Shown here: positions 1 to 8,453 of the stretch, piece by piece
Layout: each line of letters opens with the position of its first letter
How positions within the stretch are numbered: the first letter of the stretch is position 1
NCBI GenBank assembly: GCA_037721555.1
Contig: JBBJOI010000011.1
Coordinates: forward strand, 1-64,000
Direction of reading: 5' to 3'
From: Gaiellasilicea sp037721555
GTDB lineage: Bacteria > Actinomycetota > Thermoleophilia > Gaiellales > Gaiellaceae
DNA: 64,000 nt
Position numbers and translations under genes: made by a program
The notes under the pieces: model-generated
Told to the model about the DNA's origin: nothing
Database searches by the model: none
What the model saw: only the letters and a program-made list of their open reading frames with translations

Positions 1-695
1 TGGGCGCCCCCCCCCCCACCCCACCGGCACACCGGGGCGCTTCGGGCCTTCGCCGGACGGGAGTTCAACACGACTCCGATTCATTTGGGTCGCCGCAGGC
101 TCGATCGCTCTCATCACGACGGCGTGCGAGGAGCGCAGCCGTGACCCGTTTCCGATCACAGTCGGAATGACGCGAAAAGACGCGAAGCATGCCGGCGGCG
201 AGCCGACACGTATCGTCAATGGATGCTCGCTCTACGGGCCGACGATGAACCGCACAACAGGTTGGCGCGTTTGCTTTGTGAGAGATCACGTTGTGCCCAT
301 GGTGCGAGGTCGAGCGCTTCGTGCGTTCCGTCTCAGCTGCCCGAGGATCGGAGCCTCGTGCAACCGCCGGGGTGACGGAACTCGTTGCCAGAGCAGCTTG
401 ACGCAACGGCCTCAATCGTCCGGAGACCTCTGCGGAACTGTGTGGCCGACGACTACCAGGTTTCTCTTACCGTTCGTAGAAGGAGCGGGATGTTCTCCTC
501 GATTCGGTACACACACACATCCCACGCCGGCCACGGTCGTCTATGCGTGGTAGGAAAGTGGCCTCCGCTTTCATCTCACCGGTTCAACGCGGCGAAGGTT
601 CTACCGAAGCGTCTTGATCGTGCGATGGGGGCATCAACAATCTCACTTGGCGGCCCAGCCGTTCTCTCCACCGGGCGATGCGGCTCGAGAAGCTG
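1..695. other. no recognisable gene (left edge)
   Basis: I see no coding region I can support here. Open frames exist on both strands but have no recognisable motifs, no ribosome-binding sites and random-looking composition. The first 20 bases are C-rich and of low complexity. It borders a decayed fragment of an island gene family, so it is probably decayed island DNA. Confidence 0.5.
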
Positions 696-699
696 GGCG

Positions 700-950
700 T
701 GAGTCGCTCAGGAATCCGGAGACTTCGCTGCTACGAACGGTGGCGAAGCAGTGCGCGTTAGCGTACGCGAGCCAGACGACGATCGGCCTTGCGAGCGGCG
801 CCTCGGCGACGATTCTCTAGCAGACACAGAGCCGCTCGTCGACCGTCAAGCCGACCTCGTCGATGTGCAGCGACTCACCGGGTTGCGGAAGGTCGAGCGC
901 ACCATCGATACGACAACCACCCAGAACGAAACGCGCGGAAGATAGCGAAC
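700..950 (-). pseudogene. relic of the 600-aa HEPN-like protein family (third copy)
   Basis: Read on the minus strand, this stretch encodes a run close to the middle of two longer genes in this window (12587-14489 minus and 44502-46325 plus). The shared core reads GLTVDERLCVC, an in-frame stop, then RIVAEAPLARPIVVWLAYAN; the other copies have LSVDERLCLCEAIVAEAP and VVWLAFAN. Upstream, IDGALDLPQPGESLHID matches VHGALDPPHAGELRRID. Similarity fades towards 700. Both ends of the family protein are missing, and an in-frame stop replaces the CE of the parent. It is therefore a dead fragment. It shows the family was also inserted or duplicated at the left end of the region. Confidence 0.7.
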
Positions 951-1509
951 AGCGCGAGCGAACCGGTTCACGTCACGCGACCGGCATTCAGCACCAATAG
1001 AGGGGGTGGCCCGAGCACCATGTGATCGCCATAGCCGAGCGCCTCCTTTCCAGCCCGAAGGCTGCCGGCATGGTCGCGGCGGATACGGGTGCGCAGGGCA
1101 CGAGCGGAGGGCCGGTTGTTGCCGGACGAGGCGAGTCCGAACCCAGCACCGCCGACCGCAATCGCCAAGCGCTGTGACTTGAGTTCGATCGTCGCGGCGA
1201 ACCGTGCGGCCTGTTGCGGATCCGGATCAGTTCGTCGGCCGTGTAGGGAAACGGTCGGCGCAGGCGGCGAACTGCTGCGCGACCGACGTCGAGCGTCCAA
1301 TCGACGTGCCTCTCTCGCCACTGAGCAGTCAGTTCAAATGACCGTGTACATGCGGCGGGGCTTCGATACCTGGAGCTTGGTTGGTCGATCATCCCGACAC
1401 AGCCTCGTTCAAAGGAGCCGCACCACGGGTTGATCAGAAGACTTCTCCAGGGAAGCTGGAAGCGTTTCCAAGACGTTAGGGCGGGCCAGGAGAGCTTCGG
1501 GCTTGGCTG
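951..1509. other. no recognisable gene
   Basis: The minus strand holds two overlapping frames (988-1392 and 968-1321) with somewhat protein-like stretches that would need a frameshift to join. I recognise no family and no start signal. The likeliest reading is a decayed gene fragment. Confidence 0.4.
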
Positions 1510-1834
1510 CGGCTTGAGCCGGAGGCTGGTCTAGCCGTTGTGCTGGGGCAGATCAGCGGTGTCGTCAGTGGCGTGCTGGCCGACGACGCGCAGCTTGCAC
1601 CGTTCGTCCTGGCTGTTCGCTCAAAGCGAGCAACGACAGACGGCATCCGCTACCGCTTTGACCCCAGGTCGCTGGACGATCTGGCGCCCCGCAACGACGT
1701 GCGGCGGCAGTCCGCCGGCTCCGCGCCTTCACGCAAGACGAGAAGGTGCGAAGGGCGTGTGACCAGTATCTCCTCGAGCTCGACATGCTCGCGCAAGACA
1801 TGGATCCAGAAATTCTGTCCGACTCGAACCGGTA
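1510..1834 (+). pseudogene. KAP NTPase C-terminal relic, frameshifted
   Basis: This short stretch matches the C-terminal end of the KAP-family NTPase at 51111-53314. The first frame reads GIRYRFDPRSLDDLAPRNDV, parallel to GARYRLDPRWLDDYAARADI. Near 1715 the match moves to another frame, which reads RACDQYLLELDMLAQDMDPE to a TAG at 1832, parallel to RACDQYLLELQMLEEGRDPE. Nothing upstream encodes the P-loop domain, so only about 105 residues of the C-terminus survive and they are split by a frameshift. It is a non-functional relic that links the left edge of the window to the KAP locus 50 kb away. Confidence 0.75.
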
Positions 1835-1845
1835 GGCGTCAGGCT

Positions 1846-2269
1846 TCAGCGCACGCGCGGAATCATGCGCATGATCACATCGCGAATCACGTCGGGTGCA
1901 TCGCCAGGAGCCCATGCGACGACCTCCACTGGAGCCTGAACCTTCTTCGTCAGCGTCCGCAACTCTTCTGCACGTACGTCGTCGGGGCCGGCGCGGACGA
2001 TGACCAGCAGCCCAGCCAGCTCCGGGCGCGCGAATGTGAGGCTCGCGCTGATCCGATCGGCGACCGCGCGCAGTTCGAACCGCGTCCCAGCGCGGACTTC
2101 GACTCCGATCCGCGTCCCTTCCGGAAACACGATGCTCGCGTCAACACCGCTGAGCGCGGCCTCCCGGTGAATCAGGTCGGCCTCTGGCGGCAGGACAGAC
2201 ACGATGATGTCAAGGACCTGCCGCTCGTATGCATAGGCATCCGCGGCGGCCGCCCGCGCATCCGCGGTG
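1846..2269 (-). pseudogene. 5'-truncated hypothetical protein, possible PD-(D/E)XK-like core
   Basis: About 140 residues with convincing protein character run on the minus strand from the KdpD junction near 2270 to a stop at 1846. They include AYAYERQVLDIIVSVLP, then VDASIVFPEGTRIGVEVRAG, then a helix-rich C-terminus. The D...ExR arrangement across two predicted strands resembles a restriction-endonuclease-like core, but the usual lysine is arginine, so this is tentative. The frame stays open further to the right, but that part lies antisense to the KdpD fragment and looks artefactual. The gene has apparently lost its start at the same breakpoint that truncated kdpD. Confidence 0.5.
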
Positions 2270-2873
2270 GGCCTCCGTTTCGAGCCTGCTCCAGGACGAC
2301 GTCGAGTGGACACCGGAGGCGCGGCGGGAGTTCCTCGCCACCATCGACGAGGAGACGGATCGGCTGAACGGGCTCGTCGGCAACCTGCTCGACATGAGCC
2401 GCCTCCAGGCAGGGGCGCTGGACGTCGACGCGACCCCGGTGGGACTCGACGAGGTGCTGCCGGCAGCGCTCCACAGCCTGGGGCTCGCCGACGACGCGGT
2501 CGACGTCGACGTGGCCGAGTCGCTCCCCCGCGTGCTCGCCGACCGGGGCCTGCTCGAGCGCGCGCTCGCGAACGTGATCCAGAACGCCGTGCGCTACTCG
2601 CCCGCCGGCCAGCGTGTTCGGGTAACGGCCGGCGCAGTGGATAGCCTCGTCGACGTCCGGATCGCCGACCGCGGGCCGGGCGTCCCCGCTGACGAGCGCA
2701 CGCGTCTCTTCCTGCCCTTCCAGCGCTTCGGTGACTCGGGCAACGACAACGGCGTCGGACTCGGGCTCGCCGTCGCAAAGGGCTTCGTCGAGTCGATGAG
2801 CGGCGAGATCGAGCTCGAGGACACGCCCGGCGGCGGGCTCACGGTCGTCGCCCGGCTGCGGAGAGCCGAGTGA
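2270..2873 (+). pseudogene. kdpD: KdpD sensor kinase, C-terminal fragment
   Basis: This is the C-terminal ~200 residues of the KdpD histidine kinase of the K+ limitation two-component system. Visible parts are the end of the dimerisation/phosphoacceptor region (FLATIDEETDRLNGLVGNLL), the N box (NVIQNAVRYSP), the G1 box (IADRGPGVP), and the F/G2 boxes (LPFQRFGDSGNDNGVGLGLA). The Kdp domain, the Usp-like domain, the four membrane segments and the phosphoacceptor histidine are absent. Homology begins abruptly near 2275, next to the cut end of an opposite-strand gene. The stop overlaps the GTG of kdpE as GTGA, the normal coupling. As it stands the fragment cannot sense or autophosphorylate. Confidence 0.85.
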
Positions 2874-3550
2874 CGCGGATCCTCGTCGTCGACGACGAGC
2901 CTCAGCTCCTGCGTGCGATGGCGACGAACCTGCGCGCGCGCGGCTACGATGTCGAGCTGGCGCCGACCGGCGAGGACGCGTTGACGATCGCTGCGCGGAA
3001 GCATCCGGATCTCGTCGTCCTCGACCTCGGCCTCCCGGGAATCGACGGGATCGAGGTGATCCGCGGCCTCCGCGGCTGGACGACCGTTCCGATCATCGTC
3101 CTCTCCGTTCGCGAGACCGAGGCCGACAAGGTCGCCGCGCTCGACGCCGGTGCCGAGGATTACGTGACGAAGCCCTTCGGCATGGACGAGCTGCTCGCCC
3201 GGCTCCGCGCAGCCCTGCGTCGTGCCGCACCCGCCGAGGAGGAAGCCGTCGTCGAGACCGAGCACTTCACCGTCGACCTCGCCGCGAAGCGCGTCACCAC
3301 GGCAGAGGGGGAGATCCGCCTGACGCCGACGGAGTGGCACGTCGTCGAGACGCTCGTCCGCAACCCCGGCAGGCTCGTGACGCAGCGGCAGTTGCTGCAG
3401 GAGGTCTGGGGGCCGCAGTACGAGAAGGAGACGAACTACCTCCGCGTGTACCTCGCGCAGATCCGAGGCAAGCTCGAACCCGACCCCGCAAGACCGCGGT
3501 ACTTCGTCACCGAGGCGGGGATGGGCTACCGATTCGAGCAGGGGACATGA
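2870..3550 (+). CDS. kdpE: KdpE-like OmpR-family response regulator
   Basis: A 226-residue two-domain regulator, full length for KdpE. The receiver domain has the acidic pair DDE at residues 8-10, the phosphoacceptor Asp52 in VLDLGLPG, and the conserved lysine of YVTKPF near residue 101. The C-terminal winged helix (residues ~130-222) contains TPTEWHVVETLVRNPGRLVT and ends with the family-typical GYRFE. KdpE normally activates kdpFABC in response to low K+ or osmotic stress. The GTG start overlaps the kdpD stop. The partner kinase is truncated to its ATPase end and no kdpFABC lies in the window, so this regulator may be orphaned or driven by another kinase. Confidence 0.93.
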   Translation: MTRILVVDDEPQLLRAMATNLRARGYDVELAPTGEDALTIAARKHPDLVVLDLGLPGIDGIEVIRGLRGWTTVPIIVLSVRETEADKVAALDAGAEDYVTKPFGMDELLARLRAALRRAAPAEEEAVVETEHFTVDLAAKRVTTAEGEIRLTPTEWHVVETLVRNPGRLVTQRQLLQEVWGPQYEKETNYLRVYLAQIRGKLEPDPARPRYFVTEAGMGYRFEQGT

Positions 3551-3768
3551 ACCGGGAGACCAAGCTGGGCGGTGCGAGGCACTACCTCTTGTTTACCCTC
3601 CGCGGCTGATCGCGTTCCCGGGGACGGATGCGGTGCTTCTGATGTGGCGAGGCTCTGGAACGCGCCGATCATCGCTGCACTTTGTCTCGACCCGTCTACA
3701 CGGCGGTGCTGCAGCACATCTCGCCCGGCGCCAGAGACCTCGATGGAAGCGCGCCCTCTTGCCGCCAG

Positions 3769-4416
3769 TCAGTCCACTCGTTCCGGAGCGAAGGCGACGA
3801 GCAGTGGAACGCCCTGCACGGGAAAGGCTCGCGCAGGGAAGGCGACGAACAGTTCGTCACCGACCAGCTCGACTGTGACGACGATTACTCCAACCTCGTG
3901 CTCGCGGCCGATCACTCCGCGAATCTCTACCCCGGGTTGCAGGCGCGCCTCGGCGAGTAGTGCCGCGGCGTCGGCGCGGGCGAGATCGATAAAGCGCGCC
4001 GCTCGCTCCTCTTCGAGCAGCGTGTAATCGTCCTCTGTTGGATAGATGAGGTCCGCATCGATCAGGCGGTTGAAGTAGGGGAACGCGTCGTCATCTTCCC
4101 CTGAGCGATGACGAGCGTAGGCACATAGCCACACGACGCCGAGATCCTCTTCGTGCCAGGTGGCCCCACGATGGTCGTGGCCGAAGCCGAGCCGCCAGAG
4201 CGGCCGATCTGTTCGCCCGCGGCCGACTCGTCGCGTGCCAACCGGCGTCGCAGCCCGGTCACCGACAAATGCCCGCACGATCTCGTAACGATCGAGCCCC
4301 TCGAGAGGCGAGCCGCCTGCGGCGCCGAGCTCGTCGCAAAGGCAGCGCTGGGTGATCCGCAACTCGTACGCGTCGCAGCGAAGAGAGCTGCGGTGGTACC
4401 GACCAGCTAGTGGCAT
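3769..4416 (-). CDS. conserved hypothetical protein next to the Ubl operon
   Basis: A 215-residue soluble protein with clear coding character and no signal peptide or membrane segment. The N-terminal third carries a basic, Arg-rich stretch followed by FGHDHRGATWHEEDLGVVWL. The C-terminal half has an acidic helical part and then three hydrophobic strands (VGVIVVTVELV, ELFVAF, VPLLVAFAPE). I do not recognise a family. It starts 34 bp after the winged-helix gene at 4451-5326 and is probably co-transcribed with it, divergently from the Ubl-E2-JAB-E1 operon. That placement suggests a role in, or immunity to, the conjugation system, which is inference from position only. Confidence 0.7.
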   Translation of the reverse strand: MPLAGRYHRSSLRCDAYELRITQRCLCDELGAAGGSPLEGLDRYEIVRAFVGDRAATPVGTRRVGRGRTDRPLWRLGFGHDHRGATWHEEDLGVVWLCAYARHRSGEDDDAFPYFNRLIDADLIYPTEDDYTLLEEERAARFIDLARADAAALLAEARLQPGVEIRGVIGREHEVGVIVVTVELVGDELFVAFPARAFPVQGVPLLVAFAPERVD

Positions 4417-4450
4417 CCCGCACGTCAGTCTAGCCCCGAGGGCTGAGGGG

Positions 4451-5326
4451 CTACTTCGGCGAGTTGCGGTTGCGCAGATGGGCCTGCGCTTTCTTCTTCG
4501 AGAAGCGCTTCGAGTAATCGGCGATCCCCTCGCTGTCGCCGGTGCGCATCATCTGCGCCATCTTCGCGTAATCGTCCTTCAGCTCATCTTGGTGCAGCGC
4601 GATGAAAGTGTTCACGGCCTCGGCGACGAGTTCGTCGGGAGCGCGGCCTTGTAGCGCCGCTAGCGCTTTGACGTCCGCGCGCATGCCGAAGGGCACGTCG
4701 AAGTCGTGTTGCGGGTCTGGTGCGTCTTCCTGCTCGGCGACCCAGGGCGCTATGTAGAGATGACCCGCGCTCTTTGGCCGGTCGAGGCGATAGGCGAAGT
4801 GCTTGCCTACGACGGAGTTCAGTCGGTTGGCTGCGGCCGGTGCATCGAGCCCGGTCGCCTCGGCGACCTGCGCGACCGTCACGCGGCCCCCGAGCCTCCG
4901 CATCAATGCGATCGTCTCTAGCTCACCTTGCGTCATCGGCCCGACCGGCTCAGCTTCCGAGAGGCGGTCTGCGCCGGGGGCGATGAAGAGCGGCACCTGG
5001 TAGGTCTGTGCGAGGGCGCGGATGCTTTCGCGCGTCGCGGGATCCGGCGTTGCGAACACCACCGACACGTCTCCGTATTCGCGCGCTCGCACTTTCTGTC
5101 CGAGCGGGACGACGAGTTGAAAGAGCGCTGAGAGCGTAAGGAAGCGGCCTTCGAGATTCACGAGCACCACCGTTGGCGTGGAGACGCCGGAGGCGGCGAA
5201 CACCTCGTTCTGGAAGTCCTCGATCAGCTGGGGGTCGTCGACGATGCCCCCGGTCGCAGGAGAGCGAACTTCGAGCCGCGGCAGATACTGCCGCTCGAGG
5301 ACTGTTTCTTGAGGGCGCTTCGACAT
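4451..5326 (-). CDS. winged-helix protein divergent from the Ubl operon
   Basis: I choose the ATG at 5326 (291 aa) rather than the upstream in-frame start at 5473. The extra residues look non-native, and the longer form would run into the divergent Ubl promoter. Residues ~50-118 form an alpha/beta domain (TPTVVLVNLEGRFL...VSVVFATPDPATRE...VPLFIAPG). Residues ~134-180 form a winged helix-turn-helix (GELETIALMRRLGGRVTVAQ, then VAEATGLDAPAAANRLN). The C-terminus is helical and very basic (SKRFSKKKAQAHLRNRNSPK). I do not recognise the N-terminal family. A DNA-binding regulator of the neighbouring conjugation operon, acting on the palindrome at 5469-5486, is the simplest hypothesis. Confidence 0.72.
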   Translation of the reverse strand: MSKRPQETVLERQYLPRLEVRSPATGGIVDDPQLIEDFQNEVFAASGVSTPTVVLVNLEGRFLTLSALFQLVVPLGQKVRAREYGDVSVVFATPDPATRESIRALAQTYQVPLFIAPGADRLSEAEPVGPMTQGELETIALMRRLGGRVTVAQVAEATGLDAPAAANRLNSVVGKHFAYRLDRPKSAGHLYIAPWVAEQEDAPDPQHDFDVPFGMRADVKALAALQGRAPDELVAEAVNTFIALHQDELKDDYAKMAQMMRTGDSEGIADYSKRFSKKKAQAHLRNRNSPK

Positions 5327-5449
5327 GGTGGGCAGTAGCCGAGTTATCGGCGGTTCTCGGCGAACAATGACACAGAGCGGGCGCGAAGCCGACTGGGAAG
5401 CCGTCTGGGAGCTCTTTCGATTCCGCGACGAGGGATCCTTCGGCCGCCG

Positions 5450-5502
5450 TTGGACAGCCGACGCGATCTTCACTATAATCAGTGAACAACTGAGATAGGA
5501 GG
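5450..5502 (+). promoter_or_regulatory. promoter, palindromic operator and RBS of the Ubl operon
   Basis: A -35 TTGGAC (5450-5455) and a perfect -10 TATAAT (5474-5479) are 18 bp apart, the best promoter match I see in the window. The inverted repeat TTCACT (5469-5474)/AGTGAA (5481-5486) brackets the -10 box, so a bound dimer would block RNA polymerase. An ideal ribosome-binding site, AGGAGG (5497-5502), sits 4 nt before the GTG at 5507. The untranslated leader would be only about 20 nt. Confidence 0.75.
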
Positions 5503-5506
5503 AGAA

Positions 5507-5767
5507 GTGCCGAACAAGATCGATGTCACCGTCGTCGTGAATGGATCACCCGTCGTCGTGGAGGCGAATCAGAACGCGCCCCTGCACACCGTCATCTCGA
5601 AGGCGCTCCAGCAGACCGGGAACAGCGGTCAGCCGCCGGAGAACTGGGAGCTACGCGACGCCGCAGGAACTCTGCTCGACGGAAGCAAGAAGATCGAGGA
5701 CTTCGGGTTCCCGGCTGACGTTCGCGTCTTCTTGAGTCTCAAAGCGGGAGTCGGAGGTCACGCGTGA
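5507..5767 (+). CDS. ubiquitin-like protein (DUF2604-type), conjugation modifier
   Basis: An 86-residue protein whose strand pattern fits a beta-grasp ubiquitin fold: an N-terminal hairpin (KIDVTVVVNGSPVVVEANQN), a helix (LHTVISKALQQTG), then WELRDAAGTLLDGSKKIEDF and VRVFLSLKAGV. It resembles the DUF2604 family of bacterial Ubls found beside E1/E2/JAB genes. It ends in GGHA, so a diglycine lies two residues from the C-terminus, and trimming by the JAB protease encoded two genes downstream would expose it. Eukaryotic ubiquitin precursors are processed in the same way. It is the first gene of a four-gene operon. The GTG start is fixed by the AGGAGG 4 nt upstream. Confidence 0.85.
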   Translation: MPNKIDVTVVVNGSPVVVEANQNAPLHTVISKALQQTGNSGQPPENWELRDAAGTLLDGSKKIEDFGFPADVRVFLSLKAGVGGHA

Positions 5768-6384
5768 GCGTCGCGCAGGCGATCGATCCCGCGGTGTCGA
5801 GGGCCAAGTTCGAGCGCGAGGTCAGCGAGTTCCAGGATCTCGCCGCCGACTACGGCGCTCGAGGGTGGTTCCTCGCCGAGGCAACCTTTCCCACGGTGCT
5901 CGTCGTGCTCGCAGCACCCCACGTCAAGCCGCCGCCGGTCGTGACGGGCGTCCTTCTCGACTACACCGACTACGACTTTCGTCCGCCCTCGGTCAAGCTC
6001 GTGGATCCGTTCTCCCGCCAGCCATTCCGGTTCGAGGAGCTGCCCACGCAACTCCTGCGACAGGTCGAGGCAGCAGGGATGGCAGTCCCGATGTTCCAGT
6101 TGCCTCCAGGAGTCGAGGCGCCGAAGGTGATGGTCAACCAGCCCCTCATGCAGCCAGATTCGACGGGCGAAGCTCCCTTTCTCTGCATCGCAGGCGTCCG
6201 CGAGTATCACGATCACCCGGGCCACTCTGGCGACGCGTGGGACCTTCATCGCACCGCCGGAGCTGGTCGCCTCGTCCGGATTCTGGAAGTCCTCGACACC
6301 TACGCCCTGCGCCCGATCAACGGCTACAACGTTCAGCTCGTGACCCAGATCACAGGCTTCGCGCAGAGCGAGGTTCCTGCGTGA
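5764..6384 (+). CDS. E2-like ubiquitin-conjugating enzyme of the Ubl operon
   Basis: 206 residues with features of prokaryotic E2 folds: an N-terminal helix, strands WFLAEATFPTVLVVLAAP and PPPVVTGVLLDYTDYDFRPP, a proline-rich turn, then APFLCIAGVREYHDHPGHSG and a helix before the C-terminus. The only cysteine is Cys141, in the FLCI segment just after the proline-rich turn, which is where E2 enzymes place the thioester cysteine. The histidine-rich loop after it may hold assisting residues. It would take the activated Ubl from the E1 encoded two genes downstream and pass it to a target. It starts at a GTG overlapping the Ubl stop (GTGA), which implies translational coupling. Confidence 0.82.
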   Translation: MSVAQAIDPAVSRAKFEREVSEFQDLAADYGARGWFLAEATFPTVLVVLAAPHVKPPPVVTGVLLDYTDYDFRPPSVKLVDPFSRQPFRFEELPTQLLRQVEAAGMAVPMFQLPPGVEAPKVMVNQPLMQPDSTGEAPFLCIAGVREYHDHPGHSGDAWDLHRTAGAGRLVRILEVLDTYALRPINGYNVQLVTQITGFAQSEVPA

Positions 6385-6863
6385 GCTTGACCGAGGTTGT
6401 GCGCTTCGGCGTGACTGCCGAGATCCTGAAGAAGACCGAGGACTCGCTACGCGAGGCCGGCCGAGAGGGGTATGAACTGTTCGTGCTTTGGAGCGGCGTG
6501 CAAGACGAAGAGTCCTTCGCTGTGCGCTCCGCTCACGTCCCCCGGCAGACCTCGTCACGAAGCAGGGACGGGCTGCTTGTCCGCGTCGAGGGTGAAGCCC
6601 TCCACAAGCTCAACGTCTGGCTCTATGAGCACGGGGAGCAGCTCGCCGCCCAAATCCACGCGCACCCCCAAGAGGCCTTTCACTCGGACACGGATGACAC
6701 GTTCGCGATCGCCGCACAAGAGGGCTCGCTTTCACTCGTCGCCGCTGACTTCTGCGCGCTCGGACTCCTTCACTCCTCGAGCGCCGCCTTCCGGCTGACT
6801 CCCAGCGGATGGTTCGATGCAGAGACACCCGTGACCGAGCTGATTCAGGTGGATCGGGCATAA
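6381..6863 (+). CDS. JAB/JAMM metalloprotease (deubiquitinase-like)
   Basis: A 160-residue single-domain JAB1/MPN protein. The start is the GTG overlapping the E2 stop; longer frames upstream are shadows of the E2 gene. Metal-site residues are Glu32 (YELFVLWSG), His93 and His95 (QIHAHP), Ser102 and Asp105 (SDTD). The HxH-to-Ser spacing is six residues, one fewer than the usual seven, so the loop is slightly compact. Expected roles are maturing the Ubl by removing the HA after its diglycine and reversing conjugates. It abuts the E1 gene, whose GTG follows the stop directly. Confidence 0.87.
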   Translation: MSLTEVVRFGVTAEILKKTEDSLREAGREGYELFVLWSGVQDEESFAVRSAHVPRQTSSRSRDGLLVRVEGEALHKLNVWLYEHGEQLAAQIHAHPQEAFHSDTDDTFAIAAQEGSLSLVAADFCALGLLHSSSAAFRLTPSGWFDAETPVTELIQVDRA

Positions 6864-8453
6864 GTGGCACTGGCCGATTACTACGAGCGCGCGGCGCTCG
6901 CTGCCGCCCACGCGCTCACAGGCGGATTCGAGGGCACCCAGTTTCGCCAACGGCTTGAGGAGACTCCGGTCGGGATCGCGCTTGACGGCTCCGTGAGTTC
7001 ATCGCGCGAAGGCCGGGTGATCGCCGATCTAACCGTGCGACTCCTCGCGCGCCTCTACCCCACGCTCTCAATCGTCGCCGCAGACGGAGCAGCCGATGAA
7101 GGGCAGCCGTTCGAGGAGCTGGCGCGCCGAATCAACCCAAGTATCGAAATCACCTCCGAGCCCGCGACGCTCGGAGTCGCGATCGGCTCCAGCCCCAGCC
7201 CTTTCTCCGAGACGATCTTTGTCGGATCACAAGGCTGGGATGCCTACGTCTCCACAGCGGAGCCACAACCTCTTGGCGACTCACCCCTGCCCTATGGAGC
7301 CGGTGCCGCCGCCTGCCTTGCCTGCGCCAATCTCTTCCGACGCATATTCACAGACGACTGGCCCCAAACCGCAGATGAGAGTCTCGTCTTCTCGACGTTC
7401 GACCTCACCCGCGAACCAACCCTCGGCGCTCCACAGATCCCCGAGAAGACCGAAGAGCCTGTCGTGCTCGTTGGCCTCGGTGCAATCGGCAACGCAGCAG
7501 CCTGGGCGCTCAGTCGCACTCCCCTACTCGGCGAACTCCACCTCATAGACGGAGAGACGGTCGAGCTGAGCAACCTGCAGCGTTACGTCCTCGCGCTACG
7601 CGAAAACGAGGGTGACGTGAAAGTTACGGTCGCTTCAGCGCTCTTCGAGCGTGCGCCAGGCCTGACGGCTCAGCCTCAGCACATGACTTGGGCGGAGTTC
7701 GCCTCTTTATTCGGTTACGCGTGGCCGAGGGTGCTGCTCGCCCTCGATAGCGCCGCCGATCGCCGCAGCGTGCAGGCCAGTCTCCCTCGATGGATCGCGA
7801 ACAGTTGGACCCAGCCCGGCGATCTCGGCGTCTCCATCCACCCGGCTTTCACCGAGGCGGGGGCGTGCGTCTCCTGCCTCTACCTCCAAGACCAGGTAAT
7901 GCCGAACCAAGACGAGCTATACGCGGCGGCGCTTGGGATTCCCGAAATGATTCCGCAGGTCAGGCAGTTTCTTCATACCGGCGAGGGCCTTCCACCTCCG
8001 TTTCTCGATCTCATCGCCGAACGTCTCGAACAGCCCCCGCCGGTTCTCGGCCGATTCGTAGGACGTCCGATCCGCGAGCTCTACATCGAGGGGATATGCG
8101 GCGGGGCTGTCCTTCCGCTCGGAGCGGCGGGCGTGCCAGACGCGAGCCTTCACGTTCCACTCGCACACCAGTCCGCCCTCGCAGGCGTGCTCCTCGCCGC
8201 CGCCTATATGCGGTCAATCTCGGCGAGCCCCTTCGCCGAAACGCGAATCGTTCGGCTCGATCTGCTCCGCCAGCTAGCGGGAGTAGAGCCTCTCCCCACA
8301 ATGAAGAAGGGCGACAGGCGCTGCATCTGCGAAGACGCCGACTACCGCAACGTCTATCTGAAGAAGTGGAGCGCGCCGAAGCCCAGAGGGCGAGCGAAGC
8401 CTAAGCCGAGTCCAAGTAAAACTCGTCCTGGGGGTTCGGCAGCGTCCGGCTAG
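6864..8453 (+). CDS. E1-like ThiF-family Ubl-activating enzyme
   Basis: 529 residues. After a ~195-residue N-terminal domain that I do not recognise comes the ThiF/E1 adenylation domain. It has a nucleotide-binding loop VLVGLGAIGN (residues ~201-210), the acidic residue Asp229 in LHLIDGETVE, and the E1 signature LSNLQRY (~235-241). ACVSC (~334-338) looks like half of a zinc site, with CIC near the C-terminus as the other half. Cys412 in GICGGAVLPLG is the best catalytic-thiol candidate. The tail is Lys/Pro-rich and disordered. It would adenylate the Ubl C-terminus and load the E2. It is last in the operon, and its 3' end overlaps the convergent gene at 8401 by about 53 bp. Confidence 0.88.
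   Translation: MALADYYERAALAAAHALTGGFEGTQFRQRLEETPVGIALDGSVSSSREGRVIADLTVRLLARLYPTLSIVAADGAADEGQPFEELARRINPSIEITSEPATLGVAIGSSPSPFSETIFVGSQGWDAYVSTAEPQPLGDSPLPYGAGAAACLACANLFRRIFTDDWPQTADESLVFSTFDLTREPTLGAPQIPEKTEEPVVLVGLGAIGNAAAWALSRTPLLGELHLIDGETVELSNLQRYVLALRENEGDVKVTVASALFERAPGLTAQPQHMTWAEFASLFGYAWPRVLLALDSAADRRSVQASLPRWIANSWTQPGDLGVSIHPAFTEAGACVSCLYLQDQVMPNQDELYAAALGIPEMIPQVRQFLHTGEGLPPPFLDLIAERLEQPPPVLGRFVGRPIRELYIEGICGGAVLPLGAAGVPDASLHVPLAHQSALAGVLLAAAYMRSISASPFAETRIVRLDLLRQLAGVEPLPTMKKGDRRCICEDADYRNVYLKKWSAPKPRGRAKPKPSPSKTRPGGSAASG

Noticed and set aside
1846..2778. Full 310-codon minus-strand gene across the KdpD fragment
   Set aside because: Only the part left of 2270 has protein character; the rest is an Arg-rich shadow of kdpD.
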